Assembly (NCBI GenBank): GCA_965222745.1
Contig: CBDCUW010000003.1
Location: 682,001 to 746,000, forward strand
From: CBDCUW01 sp965222745
GTDB lineage: Bacteria; Planctomycetota; Planctomycetia; Pirellulales; Pirellulaceae
DNA length: 64,000 nt
Reading direction: 5' to 3'
Shown here: piece by piece, positions 28,701-36,322 of the stretch
Position numbering within the stretch: position 1 is the stretch's first letter
Layout: every line of letters starts with the position of its first letter
Made by a program: the position numbers and the translations under genes
The notes under the pieces: model-generated
What the model was told of the DNA's origin: nothing
Databases searched by the model: none
Seen by the model: the letters and a program-made list of their open reading frames with translations, nothing else

Positions 28701-29188
28701 ACAATCATCCAGTGACAGACGTACGCGTTTGGGGATTTAGTTTTACGATCGACATCGAGTTCCTTGAGCCTTGTGAGTGTTGCAAGTACGAGCAATACCT
28801 CCTGGAGAAATCATATGTAATCGAGCAAAAAATCGGAAACATTTGGATCAAGATTGAAGACTTGCCCGAGGTTCTAGATGACTACAGCGGGCCCGGCCGA
28901 GAGGACTGCGTTGGGGAGGCATGCCCAGGTGGAAAGAATCCAGAATCTGATCTTCCCATCAATCGATATTCTGAAGACGGTTGCAAATTCACGTTTACCG
29001 ATACGCCCAACATACACTTGCCATCGCTAGTCGATATCCTTAAGCCAAGGGGTATTATACCAGGTCGATTTCGTACAACGATTAAGTGGCGTTTTCTATT
29101 GAATGTCGTTGACACGTGCAACAACCGAACGATTCGTTCAGATAGACTTGACCGGCAATGTGGCCCCAAAGAATGGACTTTTAGATAA
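22775..29188 (+). CDS. RHS/YD-repeat giant protein with variable Cys-rich C-terminus
   Basis: ATG at 22775, with AGGGGATT just upstream, gives 2137 residues starting with a signal peptide (VCAMMVIGTLGTATTDAQ). The region up to ~residue 620 is a non-repeat head; ~620-1870 carries many YD repeats (YDTNGRLTTVTKPA, YDAAGRMLTAASGRY), which form the RHS cocoon. The RHS core follows (YTYTGREWDEESELYHYRAR, then MYDPLSGRFCSRDPIG), ending at DPTGW near 1950. Beyond it ~185 residues differ in composition and carry 11 Cys (KKCN, CECC, GEACPGG). By RHS logic the tail is a released effector or binding domain. Its family is not recognised. Confidence 0.92.
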   Translation: MTRYFSERRFASVLHLVCAMMVIGTLGTATTDAQVLQDIITLSEAQQAAQNSPLYSCWNKSNCELCPGSRPTQCIDSNSSSGKSGSFSCGSRCGTGSGGASPSQLLAVQSTVGFGDNGPSALAAATYTDAAVVFNFGVNMMHWGDDIRTMGSGPGSGAGCGTVLRRIHRPRHIALASSLGPGVFTNFDIRLVAESSSPDMTYLDFLVRDPFAAIPYSMYDASDVYDDQGNRLYIIGTKLTDLAGKARMLKIGAFTSNSQISDFSVAPADPENDVTSSNYYFAFNGWDTAELECYDGGKMTFDILRIPDHETWNVVLGYDPLDENNVYPGYTEARYGGGFFNEKLIGRLTSVSGAAGTYTVTYKQPTVTEVFNSFDYLHQIDTVTGPDGTVMTFQYNGGDPKITSVTSSDGQTATYQYTAGGFLSSVAYADSTTASFTHSGDASTGLAEIAFDDHRAPEGHQKKKAYVTGIVAGMSGNDILYYNGAVNLVRVIANEADEVVYANFGLSDVGEGQTILVYEGGGKLRAFRETFNLSQQNGYRRRFINEVDDGWQIDITGGGFNYTGTEQDAYAFKTYSATNMLSSTVGYIQTPTSVQLYNFDDDGVFGIVGYLDGSFESTYRDEKKRPLRFRDRQGRVTKYEYNTDGMMTKKMVGILEDPSNGNGIDPYSGGAAYDPNPTNDIQTADYAVYQWQYNTDNRITKYIDPLGNETDYAYDTNGRLTTVTKPATNIGGTRPTIGYTYDTSGLVKTVTDPVGDVIEYFYDSQDRLISTLYDDGTTDRIFYVASGNGEGQVEKLVNRMGVVTTYAYDSSHRLTSRTVASGTMDGAGNETATPDLALAETWTYLTGTKLPLQHRRGGLLTTHVYDHQLRREETTQEISANQSLTSKYAYVDGKLYSTEDPHGRKTFYAYDDDGRLIRTVIGTVPEFTVPGTDPDPYVNLLALNRDTTANADYIISDTVYSSAGDIERQHDGRNIETHFEYDSRGRQTARIAAAGTTIEARDETDYDLDSHVLAVRSPRYFDATDTGGYQKASETWTYTPAGLAATHNEAPGTTEAATESYVYDLAGRRTQHTDFAGKIWKTHHEDCCGQVTASENPLGHGSITRTSAIGLTVHQATVADYTDHVTALDNPVDAKTYREVTTRYDGRGRPIARTTWLVARGVVDATDPPIAGLDGVSAADGLTEQYLYDDNLADNSGLDSSGGVTPLIGSNAISLSTALTQLADTEAGGGAGITFDADAPGTARVTINAEGEVRFSISSGGGNVMSGILDPANNSLLTWNCTGKPATQTITGYGTVLVSKTINALGKVRKTLTDAAGRTIENHDALGKVTTYTYDAAGNQTSVRDPNSVGQDCTYDQLGRDLTCTDTAGDATSSAYDRAGNKITATDAKNNTTTYAFNARGRQTSQTDRLSGVTSFAYTATGQLASLTDAENQVTSYTYDDSGNKLTETYPDHTGGTPGQSTYGIVTFTHDPADRTQRKQDQTGDTVTYNYDLAGRLTSRDYRTAANSPSGTIADSDTFTYDAAGRMLTAASGRYSNTVTYTYDDAGRKSTEALTIAGQTYTTTTTYNAAGQVTGYSYPDGTAVARSYTDRGQLATIAVDGTTIDTRSYDDGGRMTSSVYNNGVTQSRVYNNDNTLASITHTGAAIGNYSYGWDENKNKTSETITGTMSGYGFSVGSSGYDNEDRLVNWQRDDTGLDQSWNLSLVGDWNSITENLSTQSRTHGAAHELLTAASQSITHDVKGNMTTIPAVLRSGSNPLALTWDFDNRLIGADIDNDSTDDVTYGYDALGRRVKRDDGTTATIFVQNGQQTIADYTSGTAATSPIYTYVYAAYIDEPVYRGGSGGTRYYHRNQQYSITALTNGSGTIQERYAYMAYGEPTITDATGTVRTSTAEGNRYTYTGREWDEESELYHYRARMYDPLSGRFCSRDPIGYVDGWNMFASNLGLDRTDPTGWCAIEKKCNIKSFDLAEKECGFHNHPVTDVRVWGFSFTIDIEFLEPCECCKYEQYLLEKSYVIEQKIGNIWIKIEDLPEVLDDYSGPGREDCVGEACPGGKNPESDLPINRYSEDGCKFTFTDTPNIHLPSLVDILKPRGIIPGRFRTTIKWRFLLNVVDTCNNRTIRSDRLDRQCGPKEWTFR

Positions 29189-29199
29189 CGGAGTTTGTT

Positions 29200-29679
29200 G
29201 TGATTTTTCCATGCACTGTTCGTCTGGCTGCTTGTGCTTTGTTGGCTTTGGCACCTCTCGCTGTCGTGGAGGCGCAAATCAGCTTGCACAAATCCCAGGA
29301 TGATTTCAAAACTGCCGTAGTTCGTGCTGCTCGTTCATCTCCAAAACTATCACTCATGAGTACCAATGAGATGCCGATAGATTTGATGTACGTGATCAAA
29401 GAATTCAAGAAACTAGCGGCCAAGAAGACCCCTGGCTTCAACATGTCGACAGCTAAAATAAACGTTTCCTTGAAGGATCAGGCCGTTGACGACATTGTCG
29501 ATACAGACAAACGAGTATGGTTTTGGAGTGTTTCAGCTGCGCAGCCTCCTGTCGCGGGCGGTGGCTTCGAGTACACCCAGACTGAACGATTGGAACTCGC
29601 TGTCTTTATGAATCGAACTAAGGTAGCCGCCCACTTCAAAGAGGGATCGAATGGAAATGCCTCCAAGAAGAGAGAATAG
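29200..29679 (+). CDS. small exported protein coupled to the RHS tail
   Basis: GTG at 29200 has GGAG six bases upstream and lies 11 bases after the RHS stop. The 159-residue product starts with a signal peptide (VRLAACALLALAPLAVVEAQ) followed by ~135 residues with no recognised family (VDDIVDTDKRVWFWSVSAAQ and FEYTQTERLELAVFMNR are its most structured parts). Position, size and base composition like the RHS tail suggest a cognate immunity or partner protein; an exported partner would imply action outside the cytoplasm. That role is inference. The IS66 insertion begins 19 bases after its stop. Confidence 0.65.
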   Translation: MIFPCTVRLAACALLALAPLAVVEAQISLHKSQDDFKTAVVRAARSSPKLSLMSTNEMPIDLMYVIKEFKKLAAKKTPGFNMSTAKINVSLKDQAVDDIVDTDKRVWFWSVSAAQPPVAGGGFEYTQTERLELAVFMNRTKVAAHFKEGSNGNASKKRE

Positions 29680-29690
29680 GGTGCAGTCGG

Positions 29691-31324
29691 TTCAGTAGGT
29701 AGCTGTCCATTGTGTGCGCAGCGATGAGCGGTCGCAACATGATGGAGTTGCGGTTGGTTGCGGTCTGCGAGGTGGCCTGTGCCTTGAAGTTGACGTTTAA
29801 GAATCGGCGGCCAAAATGATGCGATCTAGTAGTGGGGGATCACGCTGCGGGGGACTCAAGCCAGACGATTCCAGTTGCCCTGCGAAACAACTTTGGCCCC
29901 TTGCCGACCAACTTTTGATCTCCTCGATCACGCTTTCAAGGGAAAACTTCTCCAACTGCTTGCCGATGCTTTGAAGCACGCTAGAAATGATGCTTCGACG
30001 TTTCGCTCCCGCTGCTGTCTTGCTGGTGCGACCCGTCTTGCGAGCCAATGCATCCTCACGAAGCTGACGTTCCGATGCATTGTTGTTACCATCGACCTCA
30101 GCCTCGGTGACAAAGACAAACAGCTCTTCGATCAGCACCAAACGGGTCAATTCATTGCACAAGCGGCGGTAGTCGTTTTCCACTTCATCGCCAGCGGTGC
30201 TGTCGTCGGCATAGCGTTTGGCACAGAGAGTGAGAAGCTCGCCCTCAAGATCACTCACCCGCTGCAGGCGACCAGCGTCGCCCAGACGCCCATCCGCTTT
30301 CGCCCGCTTGGCTTGGTCGTAGATCTCCAGCAACCGGTCGGCGAAGTGACGGTAGGTCGGGTTGTCGGGGGCCTGCAGTGTCAATTTGATCGCCTTGCGG
30401 ATCAGATGAGCCCAACACTTTTGAGCTTGCCCAAAGTTCTGATAAACCGCGGCGTCGTCGCTGACCAAGACACCTGCGAAAGTCGACTTGTCGAGAATCT
30501 GCGCCAGGGTCTGGCCATCTTTGTGCACCCCATAGAACAACACCGTCAGCTTCTCACTGAGGAACGCCCAGACACTGTTGATGCTCCAAGATGTCTCATC
30601 GCAGTGAACCACTGCTGAATTGGCCAGCAGGGTGCACAAGGCATCGAACTCGCTTTCCCAGCTTCGCGCCAATTGATTGAGCATCGCGTCGGCTTGACTC
30701 TTGCGGAGGCTGAGCCGCTGGAAAAACGACAGCAGCGCACAGGCTTTGTCGATGGACAATCCGAGGCAATACACCTGGTAGGCCAGCGCGATGAGGATCT
30801 CGATCCCGTACTCTCCCCGTCCCAGCAAGCCAGCGGGCTTGCCAAACTGGTTGCCGCACCGATAGACCTCGTAGGCCACCAGAACAGCTCTTCCCTCTTC
30901 CAGTCTCCAGGCAACGCGGGTGTGAGAAAGCTTGCAGTCGGCAGGGTCGACCGATTGGGGAAAGACTTGTTCGGTTCTCTCGGCGAGCTTGATCTTGTCG
31001 GCGGTCGACACACGGCCTCGGCGGAGCGGCTTTGGGCGCCGACGTCGCTTGGCCTTTCGCTTTTTCTCAGCCTTTTCGCTGTAGGGCTCGCCGAGCTTGT
31101 TGTTTTGATGGTGATCGTTGGAATTGTCCCGCAGCTGCTGGATCTCTTCTCGCAATTGCTGGTTGATTTCGAGCAACGAGGCAATGATTTCGATCAGCGG
31201 CTCAACGTGCAGCTTTCCATCAGCGGCGTCTTTTCGCAGTTGTTCGATGTCCATCCAGATGGGATACCGAATTCGAACGAATCACGCAGCGCGAGTTTCA
31301 TACAATGGACAGCTACTTAAGTAG
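29691..31324 (-). mobile_element. IS66-family insertion with 8-bp target repeats
   Basis: Terminal inverted repeats are visible: 29699-29716 reads GTAGCTGTCCATTGTGTG, and the complement of 31299-31316 reads GTAGCTGTCCATTGTATG (17 of 18 match). The flanking octamers TTCAGTAG (29691-29698) and TTAAGTAG (31317-31324) differ at one base and fit the 8-bp target duplication of IS66. The element proper is 29699-31316, 1618 bases, with a single transposase gene and no TnpA/TnpB accessory genes, as in the ISBst12-like subgroup. Confidence 0.85.
29797..31254 (-). CDS. IS66-family transposase
   Basis: 485 residues, unbroken. The N-terminus has a leucine-zipper-like helix (SLLEINQQLREEIQQLRD) and a basic linker (EKKRKAKRRRRPKPLRRG). 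DDE-type signatures follow: VVHCDETSWSINSVWAFLSE (first Asp), GVLVSDDAAVYQNFGQAQ and CWAHLIRKA (second Asp), and GNNNASERQLRED (catalytic Glu). The length and the final helical tail fit full-length IS66 TnpC proteins. It cuts and joins the element ends. Nothing visible prevents activity. Confidence 0.93.
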   Translation of the reverse strand: MDIEQLRKDAADGKLHVEPLIEIIASLLEINQQLREEIQQLRDNSNDHHQNNKLGEPYSEKAEKKRKAKRRRRPKPLRRGRVSTADKIKLAERTEQVFPQSVDPADCKLSHTRVAWRLEEGRAVLVAYEVYRCGNQFGKPAGLLGRGEYGIEILIALAYQVYCLGLSIDKACALLSFFQRLSLRKSQADAMLNQLARSWESEFDALCTLLANSAVVHCDETSWSINSVWAFLSEKLTVLFYGVHKDGQTLAQILDKSTFAGVLVSDDAAVYQNFGQAQKCWAHLIRKAIKLTLQAPDNPTYRHFADRLLEIYDQAKRAKADGRLGDAGRLQRVSDLEGELLTLCAKRYADDSTAGDEVENDYRRLCNELTRLVLIEELFVFVTEAEVDGNNNASERQLREDALARKTGRTSKTAAGAKRRSIISSVLQSIGKQLEKFSLESVIEEIKSWSARGQSCFAGQLESSGLSPPQRDPPLLDRIILAADS

Positions 31325-31451
31325 ACCTCCCCGGGTGTTGTCTCTTTGTGGTACTGCTCAAGCGGTGATCGGACTCCGGAAAGTGCCACCCACGATTATT
31401 CGGTTCGAAGGTTCTATCGAATTTGGGCCGTCGCCCCAGAAAGTTTTTGCT

Positions 31452-32303
31452 TTACGGAAGCCGCTTTAGATTCTCTTTCCAGGCTTCGATCGACCGCTGG
31501 AGGTTTTCCTTGGGTGGGGTTTTGATACCGAAGCATTGCAGTCCGACTGCCCCTTCGTAGCCGAGTTCGTTCAGTATTCTTAGCAGTTCGGTTTGGTTGA
31601 AGCTACCTTGGTCGAGCGGCTGGATGAGCTGATTCCAGTTTTTGCCACCCACTTCAGCGCCGTTGATGCTGACTCGCCACAACAGTGGCTTGGCCTCCTC
31701 CAGTGCTGCCCGCAAATCGCTGTCGGGCTCGACCTTCAAGAAGTGACAAAGATTGAACATCACTCCGACGTTGTCGCGATCGGCAAGCCTGGCGACCCGC
31801 ACTGCGTCACCAATCGTCTCGATGTAAAAACCAGTGTGAGGATAGAGAACGACTCGCAGGCCCGATTGCTTCGCCTGGTCCGCAATCTCTCTCACAAAGG
31901 CGACCGCCCGCCGGTCGTTGGCACCTGGTCCGCCTTGCACATAGAGCTCGATCACGGTGTCGCGATCTTTCAGCTGCTCGATCGCCTGGGTGATGATGGG
32001 GTCGTATGTCGGTTTTTCCGAACCAAGGTGGCCGCCGACGTACAGGCTAAAGATCTTCAACCCAGCGGCATCGTACAGCGGTAAGCGCGATTCCAAGTCA
32101 CGGGGGTTGGCCGAACCGATGCCGTCGTAACCGAGTTCTTTTAGCGCGGCGATCCGAAGCTGGCGTGACGGAAAATGAGTGCCGTTTTCGAAAGCGAAGA
32201 ACTCTGGCGCAAAGTCTGCGGCCGGCAAGCTGGATGCCGAGATGATCAACGCGACTACCGCGGCTGCGAACCGAGTGAACGAGCAACACATGGCGAAACC
32301 CAT
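31452..32303 (-). CDS. exported sugar phosphate isomerase/epimerase-like TIM barrel
   Basis: 283 residues with a signal peptide (FAAAVVALIISASSLPAADF) before a xylose-isomerase-like barrel: AALKELGYDGIGSANP, then TVIELYVQGG, LRVVLYPHTGFYIET, VGVMFNLCHFLKVE and GYEGAVGLQCFG. Metal ligands expected of the family are only partly visible (His in HTGF and CHF, Glu in VIEL). Such exported barrels are numerous in planctomycetes and are annotated as sugar isomerases without a proven substrate. It follows lysA by 13 bases in the same direction. ATG at 32291 is an alternative start. Confidence 0.8.
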   Translation of the reverse strand: MGFAMCCSFTRFAAAVVALIISASSLPAADFAPEFFAFENGTHFPSRQLRIAALKELGYDGIGSANPRDLESRLPLYDAAGLKIFSLYVGGHLGSEKPTYDPIITQAIEQLKDRDTVIELYVQGGPGANDRRAVAFVREIADQAKQSGLRVVLYPHTGFYIETIGDAVRVARLADRDNVGVMFNLCHFLKVEPDSDLRAALEEAKPLLWRVSINGAEVGGKNWNQLIQPLDQGSFNQTELLRILNELGYEGAVGLQCFGIKTPPKENLQRSIEAWKENLKRLP

Positions 32304-32316
32304 GAAGAGAAAAGGT

Positions 32317-33588
32317 TCAATCGGGAATTCGTTCCAACCGGATCAAATCATCAAAGGACTCGCGCTGGCGAATCAACTTTGCCTGCCCCCCTTCAATCAT
32401 CACCTCGGCCGCTCGCCTACGGCTGTTGTAGTTGCTGGACATCACAAACCCGTAGGCTCCTGCGTTTTCCAGGATCACAAGATCTCCGGCGCCGGCAATG
32501 GGAAGGGGACGGCTGACGACATAACCGCCCTCGCGCTGAGTGAAAATGTCGCCTGATTCGCAAAGCGGGCCACCGACCACCGTCTCCACCTCCTTGCGGC
32601 TTGATGCGTCGCCGCTGCGGGCGCAGACGGAAATGGGGTGGTGGGCACCGTACATGACCGGCCGCGCGAGGTCGTTGAAACCGGCGTCGAGCAGCACAAA
32701 ACGATTCTTTCCGGATTGCTTGACACTGCGCACTTCGGCGACCAGGTAGCCACTTTCGGCCGTTAGAAACCGTCCCGGTTCGATCTCCAGCGTGACCTGG
32801 TGTCCAAAGGATTCACTGAGACGATTGCGGGTGGCATCCCATAGCTCGAAGTAACGTTGCAGATCGATGTAGCTTTCACCACTTTGGTAGGGAACGGGCA
32901 GCCCGCCTCCAGCGCTGATGGTGCGAACTGTGCGGCCGACCTCCATCGCCGCCCGCTCCATCGCCTCGCAGACTTCGCCCAAGTGTTCCAGGTCGGTGCC
33001 AGAACCGATGTGCATGTGGAGCCCGGTGATCGTGATGCCCGACTGATCCGCCCGGCGCAAGCACTCGTCGATCTGTGCGTGCCAGATCCCATGCTTGCTT
33101 TGTTCGCCGCCGGTATTCGTCTTCTGACTGTGCCCATGACCAAAACCGGGGTTGATTCTCAGGGTCACGTCGGCTCCCGGACGTCGCTCCCCCAGCTGGC
33201 TGATCATGTCAGGTGATCCACAATTGACCGCGATCGAGTGTTCGATCACCAGATCGAGTGCCTCGCGATCAAAAATATCGGCGGTGTAGACGATTTCCTG
33301 TTTGCGCGGATCGGTGGAAAAACCGGCGACGATTGCTCGCCGAATCTCACCGGCGCTGACCGCATCGACCACCACTCCTTGGCGGCGAATTCGATCCAAA
33401 AGGGCGATGTTGCTGCTAGCCTTCTGGGCGTACCGAATGACGTCAAAAGCCGACAGATCCGCGATCCTGGTTTTGATCACCTCCAGATCGTAGACAAACA
33501 GCGGCGTGCCGAATTCCGTAGCCAGGTCGACCACCGAAAGTCCCGCGATTTCGTTTCTGCAGGTGGAAAAGGTTGGAATCGTGAGCAT
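32317..33588 (-). CDS. lysA: diaminopimelate decarboxylase
   Basis: 423 residues from ATG 33588 (a TTG at 33609 would add 7). It makes lysine from meso-diaminopimelate with pyridoxal phosphate. The PLP lysine lies in RYAQKASSN (about residue 56). Further signatures: VDAVSAGEIRRAIVAGF, LRINPGFGHGHSQKTNTGG, GLHMHIGSGTDLEHL (phosphate loop), GGGLPVPY, LEIEPGRFLTAESGYLV and GGPLCESGDIF (active-site Cys of the second subunit). Length and motif order fit a complete cytoplasmic enzyme. The downstream isomerase-like gene is 13 bases away, but no pathway link between the two is obvious. Confidence 0.93.
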   Translation of the reverse strand: MLTIPTFSTCRNEIAGLSVVDLATEFGTPLFVYDLEVIKTRIADLSAFDVIRYAQKASSNIALLDRIRRQGVVVDAVSAGEIRRAIVAGFSTDPRKQEIVYTADIFDREALDLVIEHSIAVNCGSPDMISQLGERRPGADVTLRINPGFGHGHSQKTNTGGEQSKHGIWHAQIDECLRRADQSGITITGLHMHIGSGTDLEHLGEVCEAMERAAMEVGRTVRTISAGGGLPVPYQSGESYIDLQRYFELWDATRNRLSESFGHQVTLEIEPGRFLTAESGYLVAEVRSVKQSGKNRFVLLDAGFNDLARPVMYGAHHPISVCARSGDASSRKEVETVVGGPLCESGDIFTQREGGYVVSRPLPIAGAGDLVILENAGAYGFVMSSNYNSRRRAAEVMIEGGQAKLIRQRESFDDLIRLERIPD

Positions 33589-33732
33589 GGATGGGCGAGC
33601 CGGTGGCAATGGAGGTTCAAATGGATCGAAACCTCCATTGTCGCCGAGTCTCCTCGTGACTCAACCACCGGTCGCGGGCCGACCTGCCAGCAGATCGGCG
33701 ATTCTGACCGGTGTACGAGCGGAGGATGATAC

Positions 33733-33770
33733 TCGCCGACTTGGGACAAGTCGGCCTGCTTTTGGCCTAC
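33733..33770 (-). repeat. GTAGGCC repeat supplying a stop codon
   Basis: The element (33733-33758, with a second short CTAC end at 33770) overlaps the end of the ribbon-helix-helix gene. The TAG stop of that gene at 33767-33769 is the TAG of the terminal GTAGGCC. Confidence 0.75.
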
Positions 33771-34330
33771 GATTCCACGGTTGCTTCAGGCTTCTTTCGG
33801 GGTCCCTGGGGACCAGGCCTGCGGCCGCGACGACGGCCCTGCTGAATCGGAATGAAGCGACTTTCGATCCTTTGCAGCAGCTTGCTGATGCAAAGCTTGT
33901 TGATGCTGAGGTTCAATTCGTCGGCTTCATTGCGAAGCGAATCATGTAGACTCTTGGGAAGCCGGATGGTGATCATCCGTTCCGGTTCGGCCGAATCACC
34001 CTTGGAGGTGTCTTGGCTCCGCATGGCGGCGACCATCTCTTGCAGCTCGGCGAACTCAGCGCTCGATTCAAACTGCCGCATCGTTTCGGCGGTGGGAAAA
34101 AGCTTGCGAACGACTCCATCTACACCCAGCATCTCCCGGTAGAAAACGACCCAGCTGCCAGTGCCAGCGAACGCTTCCTCTGCGATCCGAAGCGCCTCGC
34201 GACCCCGTTGTTCGAACGGAAGATCGGCATTCGGGGGGGGGAGTTTCAGGGCTGGTGCGAGCGATTCTGTCTGCTCCGGTGCGGGGTCGCTAGCATAACG
34301 AAGAGTTGAGTTTGGATTGGTTTGATCCAT
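33767..34330 (-). CDS. ribbon-helix-helix (Arc/HicB-like) protein
   Basis: ATG at 34330, with AAGGACA upstream, gives 187 residues (the longer reading to 34384 lacks a ribosome site). The first ~60 residues are Pro-rich and low in structure; ~60-120 is an unassigned helical part (AFAGTGSWVVFYREMLGVDG); ~125-160 is a ribbon-helix-helix motif (MITIRLPKSLHDSLRNEADE, LNLSINKLCISKLLQRI) as in Arc and HicB-type antitoxins. The tail is strongly basic (QQGRRRGRRPGPQGPRKKPE). It probably binds DNA. No toxin gene is next to it, so an antitoxin role is not supported. Confidence 0.75.
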   Translation of the reverse strand: MDQTNPNSTLRYASDPAPEQTESLAPALKLPPPNADLPFEQRGREALRIAEEAFAGTGSWVVFYREMLGVDGVVRKLFPTAETMRQFESSAEFAELQEMVAAMRSQDTSKGDSAEPERMITIRLPKSLHDSLRNEADELNLSINKLCISKLLQRIESRFIPIQQGRRRGRRPGPQGPRKKPEATVES

Positions 34331-34791
34331 CGCGAGACTGTCCTTCCTGTGTTTGGAACACGCGTGGGTGTGATATGTCGCCATCCTCCCAACCGGTCAA
34401 ACGAATCTACGCAAGATTTGCTTTCAAAAGGACTTACGTCGCCATGCCTGCCCTGAAGGCAGTGGTGCGCGAACCGCAGGCACGCCGCTGGTGCTAAAAA
34501 AATAGGCAGTCCATCTATGTGCAAAACCTAGGTGTCCACCTCAAGCAGTGTGCTTGATTTGCTAGCGCATCGCCAAGAAACCGCCGTGATTTACGGTGCG
34601 AAATCACCGTCAATGATTTTTGCCGCCTTTTTTTCAATGAAAGCAAGATTTTTTGCCAGCGCCGGCGCTCCACGCCACTTGTGTTTGCTAGCAAAGGCGT
34701 GCTTGGTTGGGCAGAGCATTTCACCAAGCGGGGGGCGTTTCTGCCGCGAAGATTTTCCCATCCACCAGCGGACCGGTTGTCAAGGCGCGAA
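34331..34791. other. gene-free stretch between RHH and desulfurase genes
   Basis: About 460 bases between two minus-strand genes. Only a weak hairpin (GTGATTT ... AAATCAC, 34588-34609) followed by T-rich sequence stands out; it could end transcription of the desulfurase gene. No coding region is supported. Confidence 0.35.
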
Positions 34792-35916
34792 TCAGCCGGC
34801 GGCGACGTCCCATGCCTCGGCAAGCAGGTCAACCGCTCGGTCGACCTGCTCACGGCTCGTGGTCCATCCGAGCGATATACGGATAGTCCTTTGGATCTGG
34901 GCGTCGCTTCGACCGATTGCTCGCAAGACGCGCGTGAACTCGTCAGGTGGGCAGCCGGACTGGGCGGTCGCGACCACCAATTTTCGGGCCGCTCGCTGGA
35001 TCGGCTTCGCATCGCCAGGCATCTCAATGGCCACCGTATTCGGCAGCCGGGGCGAGTCCTCACAGAGCGTCAGTGGCTGGGGCGAGACAACGTTGCTCAA
35101 TCCGGTCACCAGGTGGTCACGAAGTTCGCAAAGGCTGTCGGCGGCATCGGAACTACAGCGACCGGCAAGCGAGGCAGCGGCCCCCAGGCCGACACAGCCA
35201 GGAATGTTCTCGGTGCCAGGCCGAAGCCCCATTTCACGAGGCTCGCCGAAGGCAATGGGAGAAAGATGAAGGCCACGGCGGACGTAGATGGCCCCGCTTC
35301 CCTTGGGGCCGTAGAACTTGTGTCCGCTGATTGCAACGGTATCGGCGCGAAGCCGCGTCACATCCACTGGCATCTTGCCGAACGCCTGGGTCGCGTCGCA
35401 GTGAAGGGAAACCCCCCGATTGTGGCAGATATCAGCCACTTCACGAACTGGCTGCAGCGTACCGAGGACGGGATTGGCCAGCTGCAGGCAGGCCAGCCGG
35501 GTATCCTCTCGCAGCCGGGAGGCGAATTGCTCCGGATCGACGACACCATTTTCCTGGCAAGGCACCATTTCGATTTCCCAGGAGCGTGATTCCAGGCTCA
35601 GTGCCGCCCCCAGCACAGAATCGTGCTCCAATTCGCTGACCAAAACGTGGCCCACTTCTTTTCTGGCCAGATTGCCGAGGACCGCCAAGTTATTGGCCTC
35701 TGTGCCGCCACAGGTAAAAACCAGCTCGAACGGGTCGCAGCCAGCCAGCAGCGCCAGCCCCTCGCGGGCATGCTCCAGGGCCTCGCTGATGGCCTTGGCA
35801 TGGGGGTGCTCTTGCCCTGGAAGCATGAAGTGGGTAGCCCAATAGGGTTGCATTGCCTCGGAAACCGAGGGGGCAAGCGGCGTGGTGCGGTTGTAGTCCA
35901 AATAAATCAGATTCAC
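34792..35916 (-). CDS. cysteine desulfurase (NifS/IscS-like)
   Basis: 374 residues, class V PLP aminotransferase fold. It should release sulfur from cysteine as a persulfide. Seen: start IYLDYNRTTPLAPSV (family form is LDNNATTP), FTCGGTEANNLAVLG, ELEHDS with His98, LHCDATQAFGKMPVD with Asp174, and the PLP lysine K200 in ISGHKFYGPKGSGA. The sulfur-carrying Cys is expected in a loop ending ACxSG; here the loop reads VATAQSGCPPDEFTRVL and the only Cys (C322) lies about two residues later than usual. It may use that Cys or be a variant. No iron-sulfur scaffold gene is adjacent. Confidence 0.85.
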   Translation of the reverse strand: MNLIYLDYNRTTPLAPSVSEAMQPYWATHFMLPGQEHPHAKAISEALEHAREGLALLAGCDPFELVFTCGGTEANNLAVLGNLARKEVGHVLVSELEHDSVLGAALSLESRSWEIEMVPCQENGVVDPEQFASRLREDTRLACLQLANPVLGTLQPVREVADICHNRGVSLHCDATQAFGKMPVDVTRLRADTVAISGHKFYGPKGSGAIYVRRGLHLSPIAFGEPREMGLRPGTENIPGCVGLGAAASLAGRCSSDAADSLCELRDHLVTGLSNVVSPQPLTLCEDSPRLPNTVAIEMPGDAKPIQRAARKLVVATAQSGCPPDEFTRVLRAIGRSDAQIQRTIRISLGWTTSREQVDRAVDLLAEAWDVAAG

Positions 35917-36322
35917 GACAGACGACGCGGCTTGACGGCAGGGAGGAGAGGTGGAGCGAGGGGAAGATCAAGAGGCCAGAAGGGAAGCATGCGGTGGTAG
36001 AATGATGCCCAGGTGCCTCAGTGACCAGCGGAGGGAGCGGATATTTAAAAATTTCAAAATCGCCTGTGGCCCGGCGACTGCCCCAGTTTGCGGGCTGCCA
36101 AATCGCTAGGCTAGTCGCCAAATCGGCCATATCCAGCCCTGGAATCCCTCCAGGAAGCTAGTGGGGGTAGCGGCAGCGGGCCTGTCAAGCTAGGGAACGC
36201 ATTTGCACTTTTGCCACCATTGGGTGATAATCGTTCCGGAAACATTCTCGCTGGCGACGAGCGCCGCCGCCTGTCATCAGCGCTCATCACTACGTTCTTT
36301 TCTTGTATGCCGGAGCGCGAAA
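35917..36322. other. divergent promoter region, desulfurase / pseudopilin
   Basis: About 400 bases between two genes transcribed apart. I see no reading frame with protein-like features and no recognisable operator; both promoters should lie here. The sequence around 36030-36060 is AT-rich (ATATTTAAAAATTTC) and is the likeliest promoter area. Confidence 0.35.

Noticed and set aside
33767..34330. HicAB-type toxin-antitoxin pair
   Set aside because: The ribbon-helix-helix motif is real but no small toxin gene lies beside it; the adjacent stretches are a repeat and gene-free DNA.
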